Shown here piece after piece: positions 8,081 to 18,045 of a DNA stretch of 64,000 bases. How positions within the stretch are numbered: position 1 is the first letter of the stretch; every line of letters starts with the position of its first letter. The notes beneath the pieces were generated by a model. It made no database searches. It saw nothing but the letters and a program-made list of their open reading frames with translations, and was not told the origin of the DNA. Source of the DNA: Micavibrio sp. UBA6147 (GTDB taxonomy: Bacteria > Pseudomonadota > Alphaproteobacteria > Micavibrionales > UBA1664); the NCBI GenBank assembly GCA_002423185.1, contig DIUX01000001.1, positions 62,465 through 126,464 on the forward strand. The letters are read 5' to 3'. The position numbers were made by a program, and so were the translations under genes.

Positions 8081-10576
8081 ATGACTCATCACTCAATCAA
8101 AGGGGCGGCGGACGCAAGGCTTTTGCTGATACTCGGGGCGGCTTTTGTTGCGCTGGCCTTGATCGGGATGGGGGCCGTGTTGGCGGAAAAGCCGTCATCC
8201 GGCACGCCCAATCCCTTGTTTACAGAATTGGAACAACGGCATAACTTGTTCGAAACCAATCTGGTTGATTATCTCGCCGTTGCCATGACGCCTTCACAGG
8301 AGGCGCAAGAAGATGATGGCATACAGATTGTCAAAGAGGCGCGGCTCAAGGCTCTGCACCAATCTTTTTCCGACTTCCAAGACGCCTTTATTCGCGCCAG
8401 CGGAGCGCTCTCCCTCGATCAAGAAGCGCTGCTTGTCGCGCAAGAGGTTGCCACAGGCGCAAAATCGGTTGAAAGCCTTGCCGACTGGCTGGAAAATAAA
8501 CGTGCTGAGGATGTGTATGTTCCCTTGGCTGCGGCGGCGGATATTCGTCGCGCGATGGAAGGAGTCTTGTCTTATAACCGCTTCGTTGTTGCGGAGCGCG
8601 GGGGCGGCTTGTTCCATTCCAGTTGGTTCGGGCGCGGTGTTTTGATCGGGTTGATTGGCGTTGGATTTTTATTTGCGTTGGCGGCATTTTGTGTGTGCCG
8701 CGCTATGCTGGACGGAAAAAAACGACAAAACACCGACAAAGAACTTGCCGATGAAGCCTTGCAACGGCAAGCTGCGGCGCTTGAAGCCTCCGCCGATGGG
8801 GTGATGATTGTGGATCGTGACGGTTTGCTGGAATATATCAATCCCGCGATACAGAATTTATTCGACTTGAAGGGCGCGGAACAACAGGCCGCGCTTCAGC
8901 AAGCTCCGCTCCAGCAATCCCCTCTTCAACAACCCCCGCTTCAACAACCATGGTATATTATCTTCCCGCAGGCGCGCCAAGTCGAGATGCGCCGCTTGGT
9001 TCAGCCGGCCTTGGACAAAGAAGGCCGTTGGCGCGGTGAGGTCACGGTGCAAGCCTCCGCCGCAACCATGGACGCGGATCAAGGACACAACAGCGCCCAA
9101 ACGGCCGCAGACCGTATACAAGACCGCAACCAAGTCCGCCCGCAACATCGCGTGATTGACTTGTCGCTCAGCCGCCTTCCGGATGGCGGGGTGGTCGGGG
9201 TCGCACGGGACATCAGCGACCGCAAAGCCGCCGAAAAAGAAACCGAAGAACTGCGCAAACAATTCTTCCAAGCCCAGAAAATGGAATCGATTGGCCGGAT
9301 GGCGGGGGGCATTGCCCATGACTTCAACAATATTTTGTCGGCGATTATGGGCTATGCCGAGTTTTTGGAAGAAGACCTGCCCGCCCAATCGCCTGAGCAA
9401 GGCTTCGCAAAGAAGATAACCGCTGCGGCGAAACAGGCGCGCTCGCTGATTAACCAGATCCTGTCATTCTCACGCAAGAATAAGGGCGACAAGGCGCCGG
9501 TGGACATTGTGGCGTTGGCACAGGGGGCGCATGACATTGTGTTGTCGTCCTTGTCGCAATCTTCGGCACAGAACGTGAAAGCATTATTCGAAAATGACGC
9601 GGCGGCGCAAATTATGCTGAACGCCAATTCAACGGAAATCAGTCAAGTTCTCGTCAATCTTTGCGTCAATGCCCGTGATGCAATGGACGGGCGCGGCGGA
9701 ACATTGACAATTCGTGTTGCCGCACCGACCTTGTCCGCCGAGGATTTGGATCGTTTTGGCATACGCGGCGAGGAAGGCGACAAACAACAAGTCAAAACCC
9801 GCATCGAAACACTCTCCTCCATTCACAGCCGCGTCTATGTCGGCGCCCATCATCCCGATCGCAGCTATGTCATGGTGGAGGTTCAAGACACCGGAACGGG
9901 GATTTTGCCCGCCATCATGGAACAAGTCTTCGAACCATTTTTCACAACCAAGGATCAAGACAAAGGCACCGGCCTTGGCCTGTCGTCCGTTCTCGGCATC
10001 ATCATCGGGCATGATGCGATGATGCGGGTCGACAGCATTGTCGGCAAAGGAACGGTTTTCAGCCTTTTCTTTCCTGTTTCGGAACAGGCACATGATACCG
10101 ATACCGCCGAGCATAGCGCGGATATGCCGAATGTGAATAATGCGGCGGATGACGCCAAAGAGAAGACGAACGCGGTGATCGGCGATCAAGCCCCCCGCAC
10201 AATACGCGTGATGCTGGTTGATGATGATGAAACAGTGCGGGAGGCGAGCGCGATGATGCTGAGCCGTCTTGGCTATGAGGTGACGGGGTTTGCGTCCCCC
10301 GTTGCGGCGCTCGCGGCGCTTAAGGCACAGGAGGCCGCATCAGAGGCATCATACGATGTTTTGATGACGGATTATATGATGCCGGACATGAAGGGCGGCG
10401 AATTGGCACGCTTGGCGCATGATGTGTGCCCGAATATGCCGGTGGTGGTGATCTCCGGTTTTGCGGAAGAATCCTTTGAAGAAAATCTTGGCGATTTTCC
10501 GTTCATTAAGGCGTTCCTGAAAAAACCGTTGGAAAAAGACCTCTTGGCCGAAACCTTGAAACGCCTGTTTTTATGA
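8081..10576 (+). CDS. Membrane-bound hybrid histidine kinase (PAS, HisKA, HATPase, receiver), CckA-like architecture
   Basis: 831 residues from ATG 8081, which has AAGGAAA just upstream. An ATG at 8021 in the same frame lacks such a site. Two membrane segments (LLLILGAAFVALALIGMGAV and VLIGLIGVGFLFALAAF) flank a periplasmic region of about 150 residues. A PAS domain follows, then HisKA with His413 in GGIAHDFNNIL, an HATPase with N (NLCVNARDAMDG), G1 (DTGTG) and G2 (GTGLGL) boxes, and a receiver with phospho-acceptor Asp764 in LMTDYMMPDMKG. The order matches CckA, but a CckA-type end already lies at 3-98, so this is probably a paralogue. An LQQ-rich tetrapeptide repeat interrupts the PAS domain. 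Confidence 0.92.
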   Translation: MTHHSIKGAADARLLLILGAAFVALALIGMGAVLAEKPSSGTPNPLFTELEQRHNLFETNLVDYLAVAMTPSQEAQEDDGIQIVKEARLKALHQSFSDFQDAFIRASGALSLDQEALLVAQEVATGAKSVESLADWLENKRAEDVYVPLAAAADIRRAMEGVLSYNRFVVAERGGGLFHSSWFGRGVLIGLIGVGFLFALAAFCVCRAMLDGKKRQNTDKELADEALQRQAAALEASADGVMIVDRDGLLEYINPAIQNLFDLKGAEQQAALQQAPLQQSPLQQPPLQQPWYIIFPQARQVEMRRLVQPALDKEGRWRGEVTVQASAATMDADQGHNSAQTAADRIQDRNQVRPQHRVIDLSLSRLPDGGVVGVARDISDRKAAEKETEELRKQFFQAQKMESIGRMAGGIAHDFNNILSAIMGYAEFLEEDLPAQSPEQGFAKKITAAAKQARSLINQILSFSRKNKGDKAPVDIVALAQGAHDIVLSSLSQSSAQNVKALFENDAAAQIMLNANSTEISQVLVNLCVNARDAMDGRGGTLTIRVAAPTLSAEDLDRFGIRGEEGDKQQVKTRIETLSSIHSRVYVGAHHPDRSYVMVEVQDTGTGILPAIMEQVFEPFFTTKDQDKGTGLGLSSVLGIIIGHDAMMRVDSIVGKGTVFSLFFPVSEQAHDTDTAEHSADMPNVNNAADDAKEKTNAVIGDQAPRTIRVMLVDDDETVREASAMMLSRLGYEVTGFASPVAALAALKAQEAASEASYDVLMTDYMMPDMKGGELARLAHDVCPNMPVVVISGFAEESFEENLGDFPFIKAFLKKPLEKDLLAETLKRLFL

Positions 10577-10587
10577 GCAGCTTGTCT

Positions 10588-12828
10588 TTATGAGCGTTTG
10601 CCGCGTTGGCTCTCGCTCACCCACGCCAGCACCAACCCGATAAACAGCAAGATAAACGCCGGAACGGTGGGGATGAGCGGCGATTCACGCGTGCCGGTGA
10701 TGCTGTATGATTGACGGTCGCGCAGTGCCATCCATCCGCGCCCGCTCATCGCATCCGACACGCCGGGGCGCACGCGAATATCAGGGAAACGCCCGCTGCC
10801 GATCCTATCCATAAACCCGCCTGTTGCCCGCGCCAAGGGTGCAATTTTATCAAAGGTCGAGATGAGGTCGATTTGCTCCGGCGTGTTTAAATCACCAATT
10901 ACGGCATAGACGATGGTGTCTTGGTCTTTGAAACTGTAGATTCCCGTTTCATCGGCCTGAATCGTCATTTGCGCCGCTTGTCCGGCCTTTGGGGTGATGA
11001 GGAGAGTTTCCTCACGCCCGCTTGGGCGGCGCATGATCAGGCTCACATTATCCTCGCGCATGCTGCGCTTCGTCAGGGTCATCATCTGGCCCTGTACGTC
11101 AATTTGCAGGCCGTTTTCCTCAAGGTCTGGCTCTTTCATCAACCAATGAATCAGGCGCTTGAGTAATTCACGATCCGGCCCGCCCTTGTCAAAGCCACGC
11201 GCCCAAAGCCATAATTGATCGCTCCCCAGCAACGCAACACGGCCTTTTTCATAGCGTTTGAGCATCAGGAGCGGGGATTGCCGCACTCCTTGCAACAAGA
11301 CTTGTGCGTCCGGTGCAGGGGTTAATTCAATCTGGCGAAACCATGGCGCAACGGCGAGCGCGGTTGAGGTTGTCGTGTCTTTTTCGCCAGAGGAAGAGGA
11401 GGACGCAGAAGAAGGCGCGCCGCTCTTGGTGGGGATGGCGAGTGTATCCGCCATAAACGACGTCACCGGATGCCGCCGGCCAAGGCGCGAAAGCTCAGGC
11501 AAAAACGCGTCTTCAATCACGCGCCCTGTAGGTTCCGCCGGTAAAAGGGGCTTGAGCGACGTATCGAAAATCGAATAATCCGACACGCCTTCGGGGCCTG
11601 CGGCGATAAGCAACGCCCCGCCATTGGCGACAAAATCATGCATATTGTCAAAATACCGTGTCGGCAAAAGGTACGTCAGGCCATAGCGATCCAGCACGAT
11701 CAAGTCAAAATGCTGGATTTTCGTTTCGAATAATTCGCGGATCGGAAATTCGATCAAGGATAGTTCATCCTCCGGCGTCATATCGACTTTGCCCGGTTCG
11801 CGCAAAATGGTGAAGTGGACAAGGTCGACACCGGCGTCGCTGCGCAAAATATCGCGCCACATCCGCCCGCCCGGATTGGGCTTTCCGGACACCAGCAAGA
11901 CTTGCAGCCTGTCACGAACCCCGTTGATCTTGACGATTTTGGTGTTGTTGAGGGCGGTCATTTCCGCAGGGTCAGACGGAATGGACAATTCATAGACATT
12001 ATGCCCCGCCGCGGCGATATCAACATCCAGCGTGATGGATTGATTGGGCGCGACAAGCCGCGTTTCCGCCACCGCACCGTTGATTTTAAGGGTGAGGGGA
12101 ACCTGCGTCATCGGGATGGAACCGTCAACCTGTACGCGGAGTTTAATGGCGGCTTTTTGTCCGGTGATGCCGTAAAACGGCGTGTCTTCGATGATGATCT
12201 GGCGGTCGGCTTCGTCCTCCGCGCCCGTCAACAAAACATGCACCGGCACGCCTTCAGGCAGGCCAGCGGCCGTGATGAGCTCTTGCGTCGTCATGATCTT
12301 TGTATTGGCGGCAGCGGTGTGTGTGGACGACCCCTTCGGCATGTCGTGAATTTGCCCATCCGTCACGACAATAACGGCGGCGAGCCGCGAAGGATCAGTG
12401 TTTTGCAACGCATCGCGCAGCGCCCCGAATAAATGCGTTTCTTGGAAGGCGCTGTCATTCGTTGTGGCACTGTTATGCGTCAGGCGCAGAATATTGACCT
12501 TCATACTGTCCAGCCGCCCGATTTGTTCCTGCGCATATCGCCGCGCCATTTCAAGTTGGGCGGGGCGGGAGGGGATGGATTGGCTCTGTGTTTCGTCGAG
12601 CAATACAAGCACGTCATTCTTTTCGCCCTTACGGGTTTCGATGACGGATACGGGGTTCAAAAGAACGATGAACAGACCGGCGGTCACGATCGCCCGCAGC
12701 CATAAATGACGCTTGCCGCGCAGCGCCAGCGCCGCAAACAACGCCCCGTACACAAGCGCCAAAATCGCCAAAACCCAGAGCGGCAAGAGCGGATCAAAAT
12801 CCAAAGTGGTTGCGGTGTGCCCGTTCAT
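10588..12828 (-). CDS. Membrane protein with VWA-like and glutamine-amidotransferase-like regions
   Basis: 746 residues. Two membrane helices at the N-terminus (LPLWVLAILALVYGALFAAL and LWLRAIVTAGLFIVLLNP) precede a VWA-like region: VLVLLDETQSQS for the metal-site strand and VIVVTDGQIHD for a later one. A central segment near LIVLDRYGLTYLLPTRYFDN and GGALLIAAGPEGV resembles the class I glutamine-amidotransferase-like fold common in this family, without a clear catalytic triad. A C-terminal membrane helix precedes SESQRGKRS. It is the last gene of the leftward moxR cluster, 5 bases from the DUF4159 gene. It ends 11 bases from the convergent kinase stop. The family's exact role is unknown; envelope stress or metalloenzyme maturation has been proposed for related clusters. 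Confidence 0.75.
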   Translation of the reverse strand: MNGHTATTLDFDPLLPLWVLAILALVYGALFAALALRGKRHLWLRAIVTAGLFIVLLNPVSVIETRKGEKNDVLVLLDETQSQSIPSRPAQLEMARRYAQEQIGRLDSMKVNILRLTHNSATTNDSAFQETHLFGALRDALQNTDPSRLAAVIVVTDGQIHDMPKGSSTHTAAANTKIMTTQELITAAGLPEGVPVHVLLTGAEDEADRQIIIEDTPFYGITGQKAAIKLRVQVDGSIPMTQVPLTLKINGAVAETRLVAPNQSITLDVDIAAAGHNVYELSIPSDPAEMTALNNTKIVKINGVRDRLQVLLVSGKPNPGGRMWRDILRSDAGVDLVHFTILREPGKVDMTPEDELSLIEFPIRELFETKIQHFDLIVLDRYGLTYLLPTRYFDNMHDFVANGGALLIAAGPEGVSDYSIFDTSLKPLLPAEPTGRVIEDAFLPELSRLGRRHPVTSFMADTLAIPTKSGAPSSASSSSSGEKDTTTSTALAVAPWFRQIELTPAPDAQVLLQGVRQSPLLMLKRYEKGRVALLGSDQLWLWARGFDKGGPDRELLKRLIHWLMKEPDLEENGLQIDVQGQMMTLTKRSMREDNVSLIMRRPSGREETLLITPKAGQAAQMTIQADETGIYSFKDQDTIVYAVIGDLNTPEQIDLISTFDKIAPLARATGGFMDRIGSGRFPDIRVRPGVSDAMSGRGWMALRDRQSYSITGTRESPLIPTVPAFILLFIGLVLAWVSESQRGKRS

Positions 12829-12833
12829 AACCC

Positions 12834-15698
12834 TTATTCCCCCAACCGTTCAAGGATGTGCTTGACGTGGATTTGGTCGGTTTTGTAATTGCCGGTCAAG
12901 GCATACATCACGGCGTTAATGCCGAACCGCATGGCCATTTCGTTTTGGCGTGTGCTGCTCCCCTTCGCCCAAGCGCCCGCCCAATCATTGCTGCCGATCA
13001 AGACCGAGCTTGCATCCGCCATGCGCCCGTCTTCGCGTTGCTCTACCCATAACGGGTAATCCGGATAAACCCCCGGAAATTCATCGAGCAAATAAAAGCT
13101 GCGGCGCAGGACGTGGTCTTTGGGCGCGATTTCGAGCGGCGGAAGCGTTAAAGGCCCGATCAATCGTTGCAAATCGGCGCTGGATTGATTGCCGGTAAAA
13201 CCGCGCCCACCTTTCACATCAAACAAAATCATGCCGCCTTGATCGATGTAATTTTGCACTTTTTTAAGGATGATGGGTTGCAGCGCCCGCTGGCTTGGCG
13301 TCACCGGCCAATAGATGAACGGGAAAAAGCTCAGATCATCTTGATACAGGTCAAGCCCCGTGACGCCGTAAGGCTCGGCGGAGGTACGCTGAGTCAAGGT
13401 GATGGCGAGTTCTTCAAGCCCCATTTGTGAAATCTCGTCAACCGCGCTGTCGCCCGTTTTGATATAGGCAAGGTGCAAGTCATTGGCGAATTCGGCTTGC
13501 TGTGGCTGGTCTGCGGCGTGGGCAGGGGCAAGCGCAGAGGGGACGGTCACAGAACCGAAGGCGGCAAACAGCGCGATGCCCGCTGCCCACAGCATTGTTT
13601 TCATATGGCTCTGTGTCGCCTTCGAAGCACGCAGCCGCGCAATCAACGGCAAAACACCGCGACCTTTCATGGTATTATTCTGACTTTCGTTGTGAGCCAT
13701 GCGGTGATTCATCGAATGCCCGTGCACGCGCCCCGCCCCCATCAACACAAACCAAGACGCAAGGTCAATGGCGAGGAGGAGAAGCGCAAGGTATAAAAGC
13801 GTACTCCCCGGTCTTTCTTCGCCGGCACCGGCATAATCAATGCGGTTGGCGGAAAACGGTAAATCGGCGCTTTTGACAAGCTCAAATGTGGTGACGGAAT
13901 CCGACACATTAATGGTTTTCGACAACCCGCCCCGCGCATACATGCCGGCCTGTAAAATCGGGCTGAGCGGGACGCCGCTGACGGCATCCGAGAGCTTGAT
14001 GGGCTTGACCAAGGCCGACGGCGCGCTGGCCTGACCAAAGGCGTTGAGGGTGTATACAGGGTCAAGCATGGCAAAGGCTTGCTGGACATTAATCTGCGCC
14101 GCCGGCTTTGCGCCTTGACCGCTCAGGTCAATAATGCGTTTGAGTATATCAACATACAGCCCCGAAAGCGGCAAATTCGACCAATCTGGTGTCGCCGTGG
14201 TGTGGATGAGGACGATCAAGCCGTTTTCCTGTGCCTTATAGGTCACAATCGGGGTGCCGTCCTCCAGCGTGGCCCAGCTCTTATCCTTTAAATCCTGTGA
14301 CGGGTCGGCCAGCACCATTTGGCGTATTTTAACGTCTGTCGCGCTCTCTAACCCGTAAAACAGGCTGTCCTGCGCGAAGGGGGCGAGGGCTTTGGCGCTG
14401 TCCCAGCTTATCTCGCCCTCAAGGCTTCGCCCGCCGCCGCGCAGCAAGACAGGCACGAGCGGAGCGCGGCTTTCACTGAGCCGTGCGCCCGCGAAACGAA
14501 GCAAGATGCCGCCGTCATTAATCCATTCTTGAAGGGCGTTGAGTTGCATCGGAAACAACGCAACTTCGTCTGGCAAAACAATCACGGACGGGTTTTGACG
14601 CAGAACCTCCTCCATCGACCCGAAGGTGAGGTCGGCAAAAGGCTCCAAAGCGCGGCGCAGGTAAAAACTCGCACCGATATAGGCTTTGTTGGCTTTGTCG
14701 CCGTCAACTTCAACAATTCCGACAAACTTTTTGGCCAAGGACGGATCGACAATCAAGGTCGAGCCCGCGGTTTTTTGTTGGCGCAGTTGCAGGCGCTGAA
14801 CCTTGCGCGCAAGGGCGGAAGGAAGGGTAAACGCAACCGATGCGCGGGTGTCGGGGACGGTTTTCGTCCAATCCTCCGGCGTTACGTCAAGGCTGTGGAT
14901 GACGGTGTTTTGCGCGTCAATGGCCTGAATGGTGAGGGGGTGCAAGGTTTGCTCGGCCGACAAGGCCTCCAGCGTCACGGCAAATCCATTATCAATCGAC
15001 CCGATCATGTCGCGGCGGAGCAAATACGGCAATTGATCTTCCTTCGGCAAGGCAACACTGAGGCCGCCTTTTTGGACGAGTAAGGCACTCAGCGTATCAA
15101 AATGGGGCGTTGCAAGGCCGGAACTTAGGAAAAAGCTGTGATAATTCTGCGCGTCATTGGCGATATCAACCGAAACGGCGTTGAGGTCAGACGCCCATGG
15201 GCGGGGCTCTAACGCCCTGATCCGCGCTTTGGCTTCGGAGGCGGTGAGGGTTTTTTCCTGTAAATCGGCGTTTTGCGGGTCTGCGGCGGTGAGGACAAGG
15301 CGCATCCCCTTGCCATGCCGTGATGCTTCATCGGCGAGGGACAGGGCTTTGCCCTGAATTTCGTCCCACTGCGCCGCGGCGGCCCAGCTATTATCGATGA
15401 CAAGGCGTGGCTCGGCGTTTGCGGGGATGAGTTTTTGGATATTCAAAATCGGCCCCGCAAAGCCGATGATGATCAGAGCCGCCGCCAAAAGGCGCAATAA
15501 TAAGAGCCAAAGCGGCGTTTTTTGCGCGGTTTGTTCGGGGGGGATCAAATCTTCCAAAAACCGATAGGTCGGCAAACGCACCGTTTTCGGCGGCGGCGGC
15601 GTCATGCGTAAAATAAGCCACAAAACAGGCAAGGAGATGAGCGCCAGCAAAATCATCGGCTGGATAAATCCCATTGCGCTTAGTGTTAATCCGCCCAT
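12834..15698 (-). CDS. BatA N-terminal / DUF4159 membrane protein
   Basis: 954 residues. The N-terminus has the BatA aerotolerance-type pair of membrane helices (MILLALISLPVLWLILRM and LWLLLLRLLAAALIIIGFAG) with PPPPKTVRLPTYRFLEDL between them. A long periplasmic-type region follows. Another membrane helix occurs near LYLALLLLAIDLASWFVLM, and a further hydrophobic stretch lies in MLWAAGIALFAAFGSVTVPS. The C-terminal ~220 residues match DUF4159 (LAYIKTGDSAVDEISQMGLEEL to the end). The start ATG 15698 has a strong AGGAGGGG site 5 bases away. Such BatA-DUF4159 fusions are typical of the alphaproteobacterial moxR cluster. Confidence 0.88.
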   Translation of the reverse strand: MGGLTLSAMGFIQPMILLALISLPVLWLILRMTPPPPKTVRLPTYRFLEDLIPPEQTAQKTPLWLLLLRLLAAALIIIGFAGPILNIQKLIPANAEPRLVIDNSWAAAAQWDEIQGKALSLADEASRHGKGMRLVLTAADPQNADLQEKTLTASEAKARIRALEPRPWASDLNAVSVDIANDAQNYHSFFLSSGLATPHFDTLSALLVQKGGLSVALPKEDQLPYLLRRDMIGSIDNGFAVTLEALSAEQTLHPLTIQAIDAQNTVIHSLDVTPEDWTKTVPDTRASVAFTLPSALARKVQRLQLRQQKTAGSTLIVDPSLAKKFVGIVEVDGDKANKAYIGASFYLRRALEPFADLTFGSMEEVLRQNPSVIVLPDEVALFPMQLNALQEWINDGGILLRFAGARLSESRAPLVPVLLRGGGRSLEGEISWDSAKALAPFAQDSLFYGLESATDVKIRQMVLADPSQDLKDKSWATLEDGTPIVTYKAQENGLIVLIHTTATPDWSNLPLSGLYVDILKRIIDLSGQGAKPAAQINVQQAFAMLDPVYTLNAFGQASAPSALVKPIKLSDAVSGVPLSPILQAGMYARGGLSKTINVSDSVTTFELVKSADLPFSANRIDYAGAGEERPGSTLLYLALLLLAIDLASWFVLMGAGRVHGHSMNHRMAHNESQNNTMKGRGVLPLIARLRASKATQSHMKTMLWAAGIALFAAFGSVTVPSALAPAHAADQPQQAEFANDLHLAYIKTGDSAVDEISQMGLEELAITLTQRTSAEPYGVTGLDLYQDDLSFFPFIYWPVTPSQRALQPIILKKVQNYIDQGGMILFDVKGGRGFTGNQSSADLQRLIGPLTLPPLEIAPKDHVLRRSFYLLDEFPGVYPDYPLWVEQREDGRMADASSVLIGSNDWAGAWAKGSSTRQNEMAMRFGINAVMYALTGNYKTDQIHVKHILERLGE

Positions 15699-15774
15699 TT
15701 TACCCCTCCTTTGCTTTGCTTGCTTGTGTGTTGTGGCTGCTGTATTCCAGCCCGTATGCCCTAAGGCCGTATAA

Positions 15775-16917
15775 TTATATCATTTTGCCGCTGCGCGGAA
15801 CCGAAATCGCGCGGACAAGTCCGGACAACAACGCCATCATCGCCGCATCATCGTCCGGCGCGTTTTGCATCTCGTACCGCACATAATGCACATCCGCGGC
15901 CTGTGCCATCACCGCCAGCGCGTCAAGATGCGCCGCGATGCGGGCTTGATACGGCGTGCGGATTCCTTCGACTTGCGGAATATCGGTGTGGGCGGCATTG
16001 TTCATCGGGCGAAAATCAACATGGCCTGTGAAGGGCAGAATACGCTCGTCCTGCGTGATGATCTGTACCATATGAACGGGGCATCCTTTGTCTTTGAGGG
16101 CGAGGAGGGTTTGCTGGATCACCTCCGGCGACTCCCAAAAATCACAGATCCAAAAAACATGGCTGCGCTTGGGGGCGGCGAGCAGGCGGCTTTGCGGGGT
16201 GTCGTTCACAGCCATTGATGCGGGGGACACAGCGTTTTCTTCGGCTTCCGTGACCTCGCTCTGGCGGCACAGGGCGTCAAGCTGGCGCATCATATGCGCA
16301 TCGGATGAACCGGTGAGAACAGGCGCAGCGCCTTGCACGTCCGCAAGCGCGGCATAAGGGTGATGATTATCATGAAACACCTGCATCAAACATGCAGCGA
16401 TGAGCAATGCCCGATCAAATTTTGTTTCGGTCTTCGTTTCGGGGCGCAATGCATCGGACTCATGAGCTCCCCCCGAAGTGCCTGTTGCCGCAGCATCACC
16501 CTTAGCCGCATCTTTGGCATCGGCAAGGTCGTTCGCCAGCTCCGCCAGATGCGCCGCAATCCCCGTTTTGCGGGGCGCGTAATCCATCGCCAATGTGTGC
16601 GGGCAATAGATCATCATGGTTTGAATGGTTTGGTGTTCCTTTTGCAGCACAAGAACATGGTCGCTCCGCGCCGAGGTTTTCCAGTCGATCATGCGGGTCG
16701 GATCGCCCACTTGATAGGGGCGGTGCTGCCAAAAACTGTCGCCCGATCCCGCGCGGCGCTGGGTGTAGGGGCCGGCACGCATCGCTTCGACAATGGTTTT
16801 TGCGCGTAAAAGAAGGTCGGGCAAACCATCGGCATAATGCTTTGCCCTGTCCGCAAGCGCCCGCGGCGTTTTTTCAACGCGTTTGAGGAGGGAAGACAAA
16901 GGAGTGAAAAAGGCCAT
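15775..16917 (-). CDS. DUF58 domain protein
   Basis: 380 residues. The DUF58 signature is clear: GSGDSFWQHRPYQVGDPTRM and IDWKTSARSDHVLVLQKEHQ, equivalent to the R-x-Y-x-x-GD-x-x-R-x-IdWk-xSAR core of the family. The rest is a VWA-like fold without an obvious complete MIDAS. A low-complexity Ala/Asp/Lys insert lies near residues 130-155. DUF58 proteins are partnered with MoxR AAA+ ATPases, and moxR lies immediately upstream here (102-base gap). The protein probably acts as an adaptor at the inner membrane. No membrane segment is evident in this subunit. Confidence 0.9.
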   Translation of the reverse strand: MAFFTPLSSLLKRVEKTPRALADRAKHYADGLPDLLLRAKTIVEAMRAGPYTQRRAGSGDSFWQHRPYQVGDPTRMIDWKTSARSDHVLVLQKEHQTIQTMMIYCPHTLAMDYAPRKTGIAAHLAELANDLADAKDAAKGDAAATGTSGGAHESDALRPETKTETKFDRALLIAACLMQVFHDNHHPYAALADVQGAAPVLTGSSDAHMMRQLDALCRQSEVTEAEENAVSPASMAVNDTPQSRLLAAPKRSHVFWICDFWESPEVIQQTLLALKDKGCPVHMVQIITQDERILPFTGHVDFRPMNNAAHTDIPQVEGIRTPYQARIAAHLDALAVMAQAADVHYVRYEMQNAPDDDAAMMALLSGLVRAISVPRSGKMI

Positions 16918-17019
16918 GATTGCAGTGCCGTTTCGGTCTTGTATGGTCTGGTTCAGCGTGGGTTTGTTCGCTTCGCTTGATGAGGCCGCGCGCTTCGCGT
17001 GTTGAGGCCTTGCGCGGGC

Positions 17020-18045
17020 TTAGGCCTTTGCGCTCTCGTCAATCAATTCGCCGATCAAATCTTCAATATGCACCCCTTGCGCATGCGCCGCATAATTCAA
17101 CGCCATGCGGTGGTTCAGGACGCTGAAGGCGAGGGATTCGATGTCGCTGCTGTCCGGTGTGCCGCGCCCGTGAAGCAAGGCATGAGCCTTGGATGCGGTG
17201 ATCAGCGATTGCCCCGCCCGTGGCCCCGGCGCCCATGTGACGTATTTTTGCACGGCGGCAAGGCGCGATGTTTCGGGGCGAGCAAGCCGCACCAGCCGCA
17301 CCACGCGTTCAACAAATTTTTCACCGATGGGGAGTGAACGTACAAGCGTTTGAGCGTCTTGTAGCGCCTCAACGCTCAACACCGCCTTGGCGTGCGGCAC
17401 GTCATTGCCGGTGGTGTGGGTGAGGATTTTGGTTTCTGTGGCCTCATCAGGATAATGAATATGAATTTGCATCAAGAAACGGTCAAGCTGCGCCTCCGGC
17501 AAGGGATAAGTGCCTTCTTGTTCGAGCGGGTTGCGGGTGGCCAACACATGAAAAGGCGTCGGCAAGGCACGGATTTCGCCGGCGACCGACACGCTGCGCT
17601 CTTGCATGGCCTGAAGCAAGGCGGATTGGGTGCGCGGGCTGGCGCGGTTGATTTCATCGGCCATCAAAAGATTGGTGAAGACAGGGCCTTCGATAAAGCG
17701 AAAAGACGCATTATCCTTGGCGTCACGGTGCAGGATTTCCGTCCCGATAATGTCGGAGGGCATAAGGTCGGGCGTACATTGAATGCGCTTGGCATCCAGC
17801 CCCAAAACGGTGGCCAGCGTGTCAACGAGCAAGGTCTTGGCAAGGCCTGGGACGCCGATCAACATCACATGCCCGCCCGCCAAAATACCGGTCAGGCATT
17901 GGTCAACCACGGCGGATTGCCCGTAAACAACGCCATGGATTTCTTTCTTTGCCTTGTCGAGAACACGGATTGTGTCTTCGAAAACCTTGTCGGTGGGGAG
18001 CGGTGCGGATGCGCCAGTCATGGCGGCTGTTTTGGGAGTGGTCAT
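17020..18045 (-). CDS. MoxR-family AAA+ ATPase
   Basis: 341 residues, typical for MoxR. Walker A is GVPGLAKT at residues 64-71. Walker B is LLMADEINRASPRTQSALLQ. Sensor-1 lies in VLATRNPLEQEGTYPLPEAQLDRF, all hallmark MoxR/AAA_3 blocks. MoxR proteins act as chaperones for VWA-domain partners, and three candidate partners follow in the same direction (DUF58, DUF4159, VWA/amidotransferase-like), so this is the first gene of the cluster. A GGAGACC site lies upstream of ATG 18045. In related genomes a DUF1285 gene often heads the cluster; I did not find one here. Confidence 0.93.
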   Translation of the reverse strand: MTTPKTAAMTGASAPLPTDKVFEDTIRVLDKAKKEIHGVVYGQSAVVDQCLTGILAGGHVMLIGVPGLAKTLLVDTLATVLGLDAKRIQCTPDLMPSDIIGTEILHRDAKDNASFRFIEGPVFTNLLMADEINRASPRTQSALLQAMQERSVSVAGEIRALPTPFHVLATRNPLEQEGTYPLPEAQLDRFLMQIHIHYPDEATETKILTHTTGNDVPHAKAVLSVEALQDAQTLVRSLPIGEKFVERVVRLVRLARPETSRLAAVQKYVTWAPGPRAGQSLITASKAHALLHGRGTPDSSDIESLAFSVLNHRMALNYAAHAQGVHIEDLIGELIDESAKA

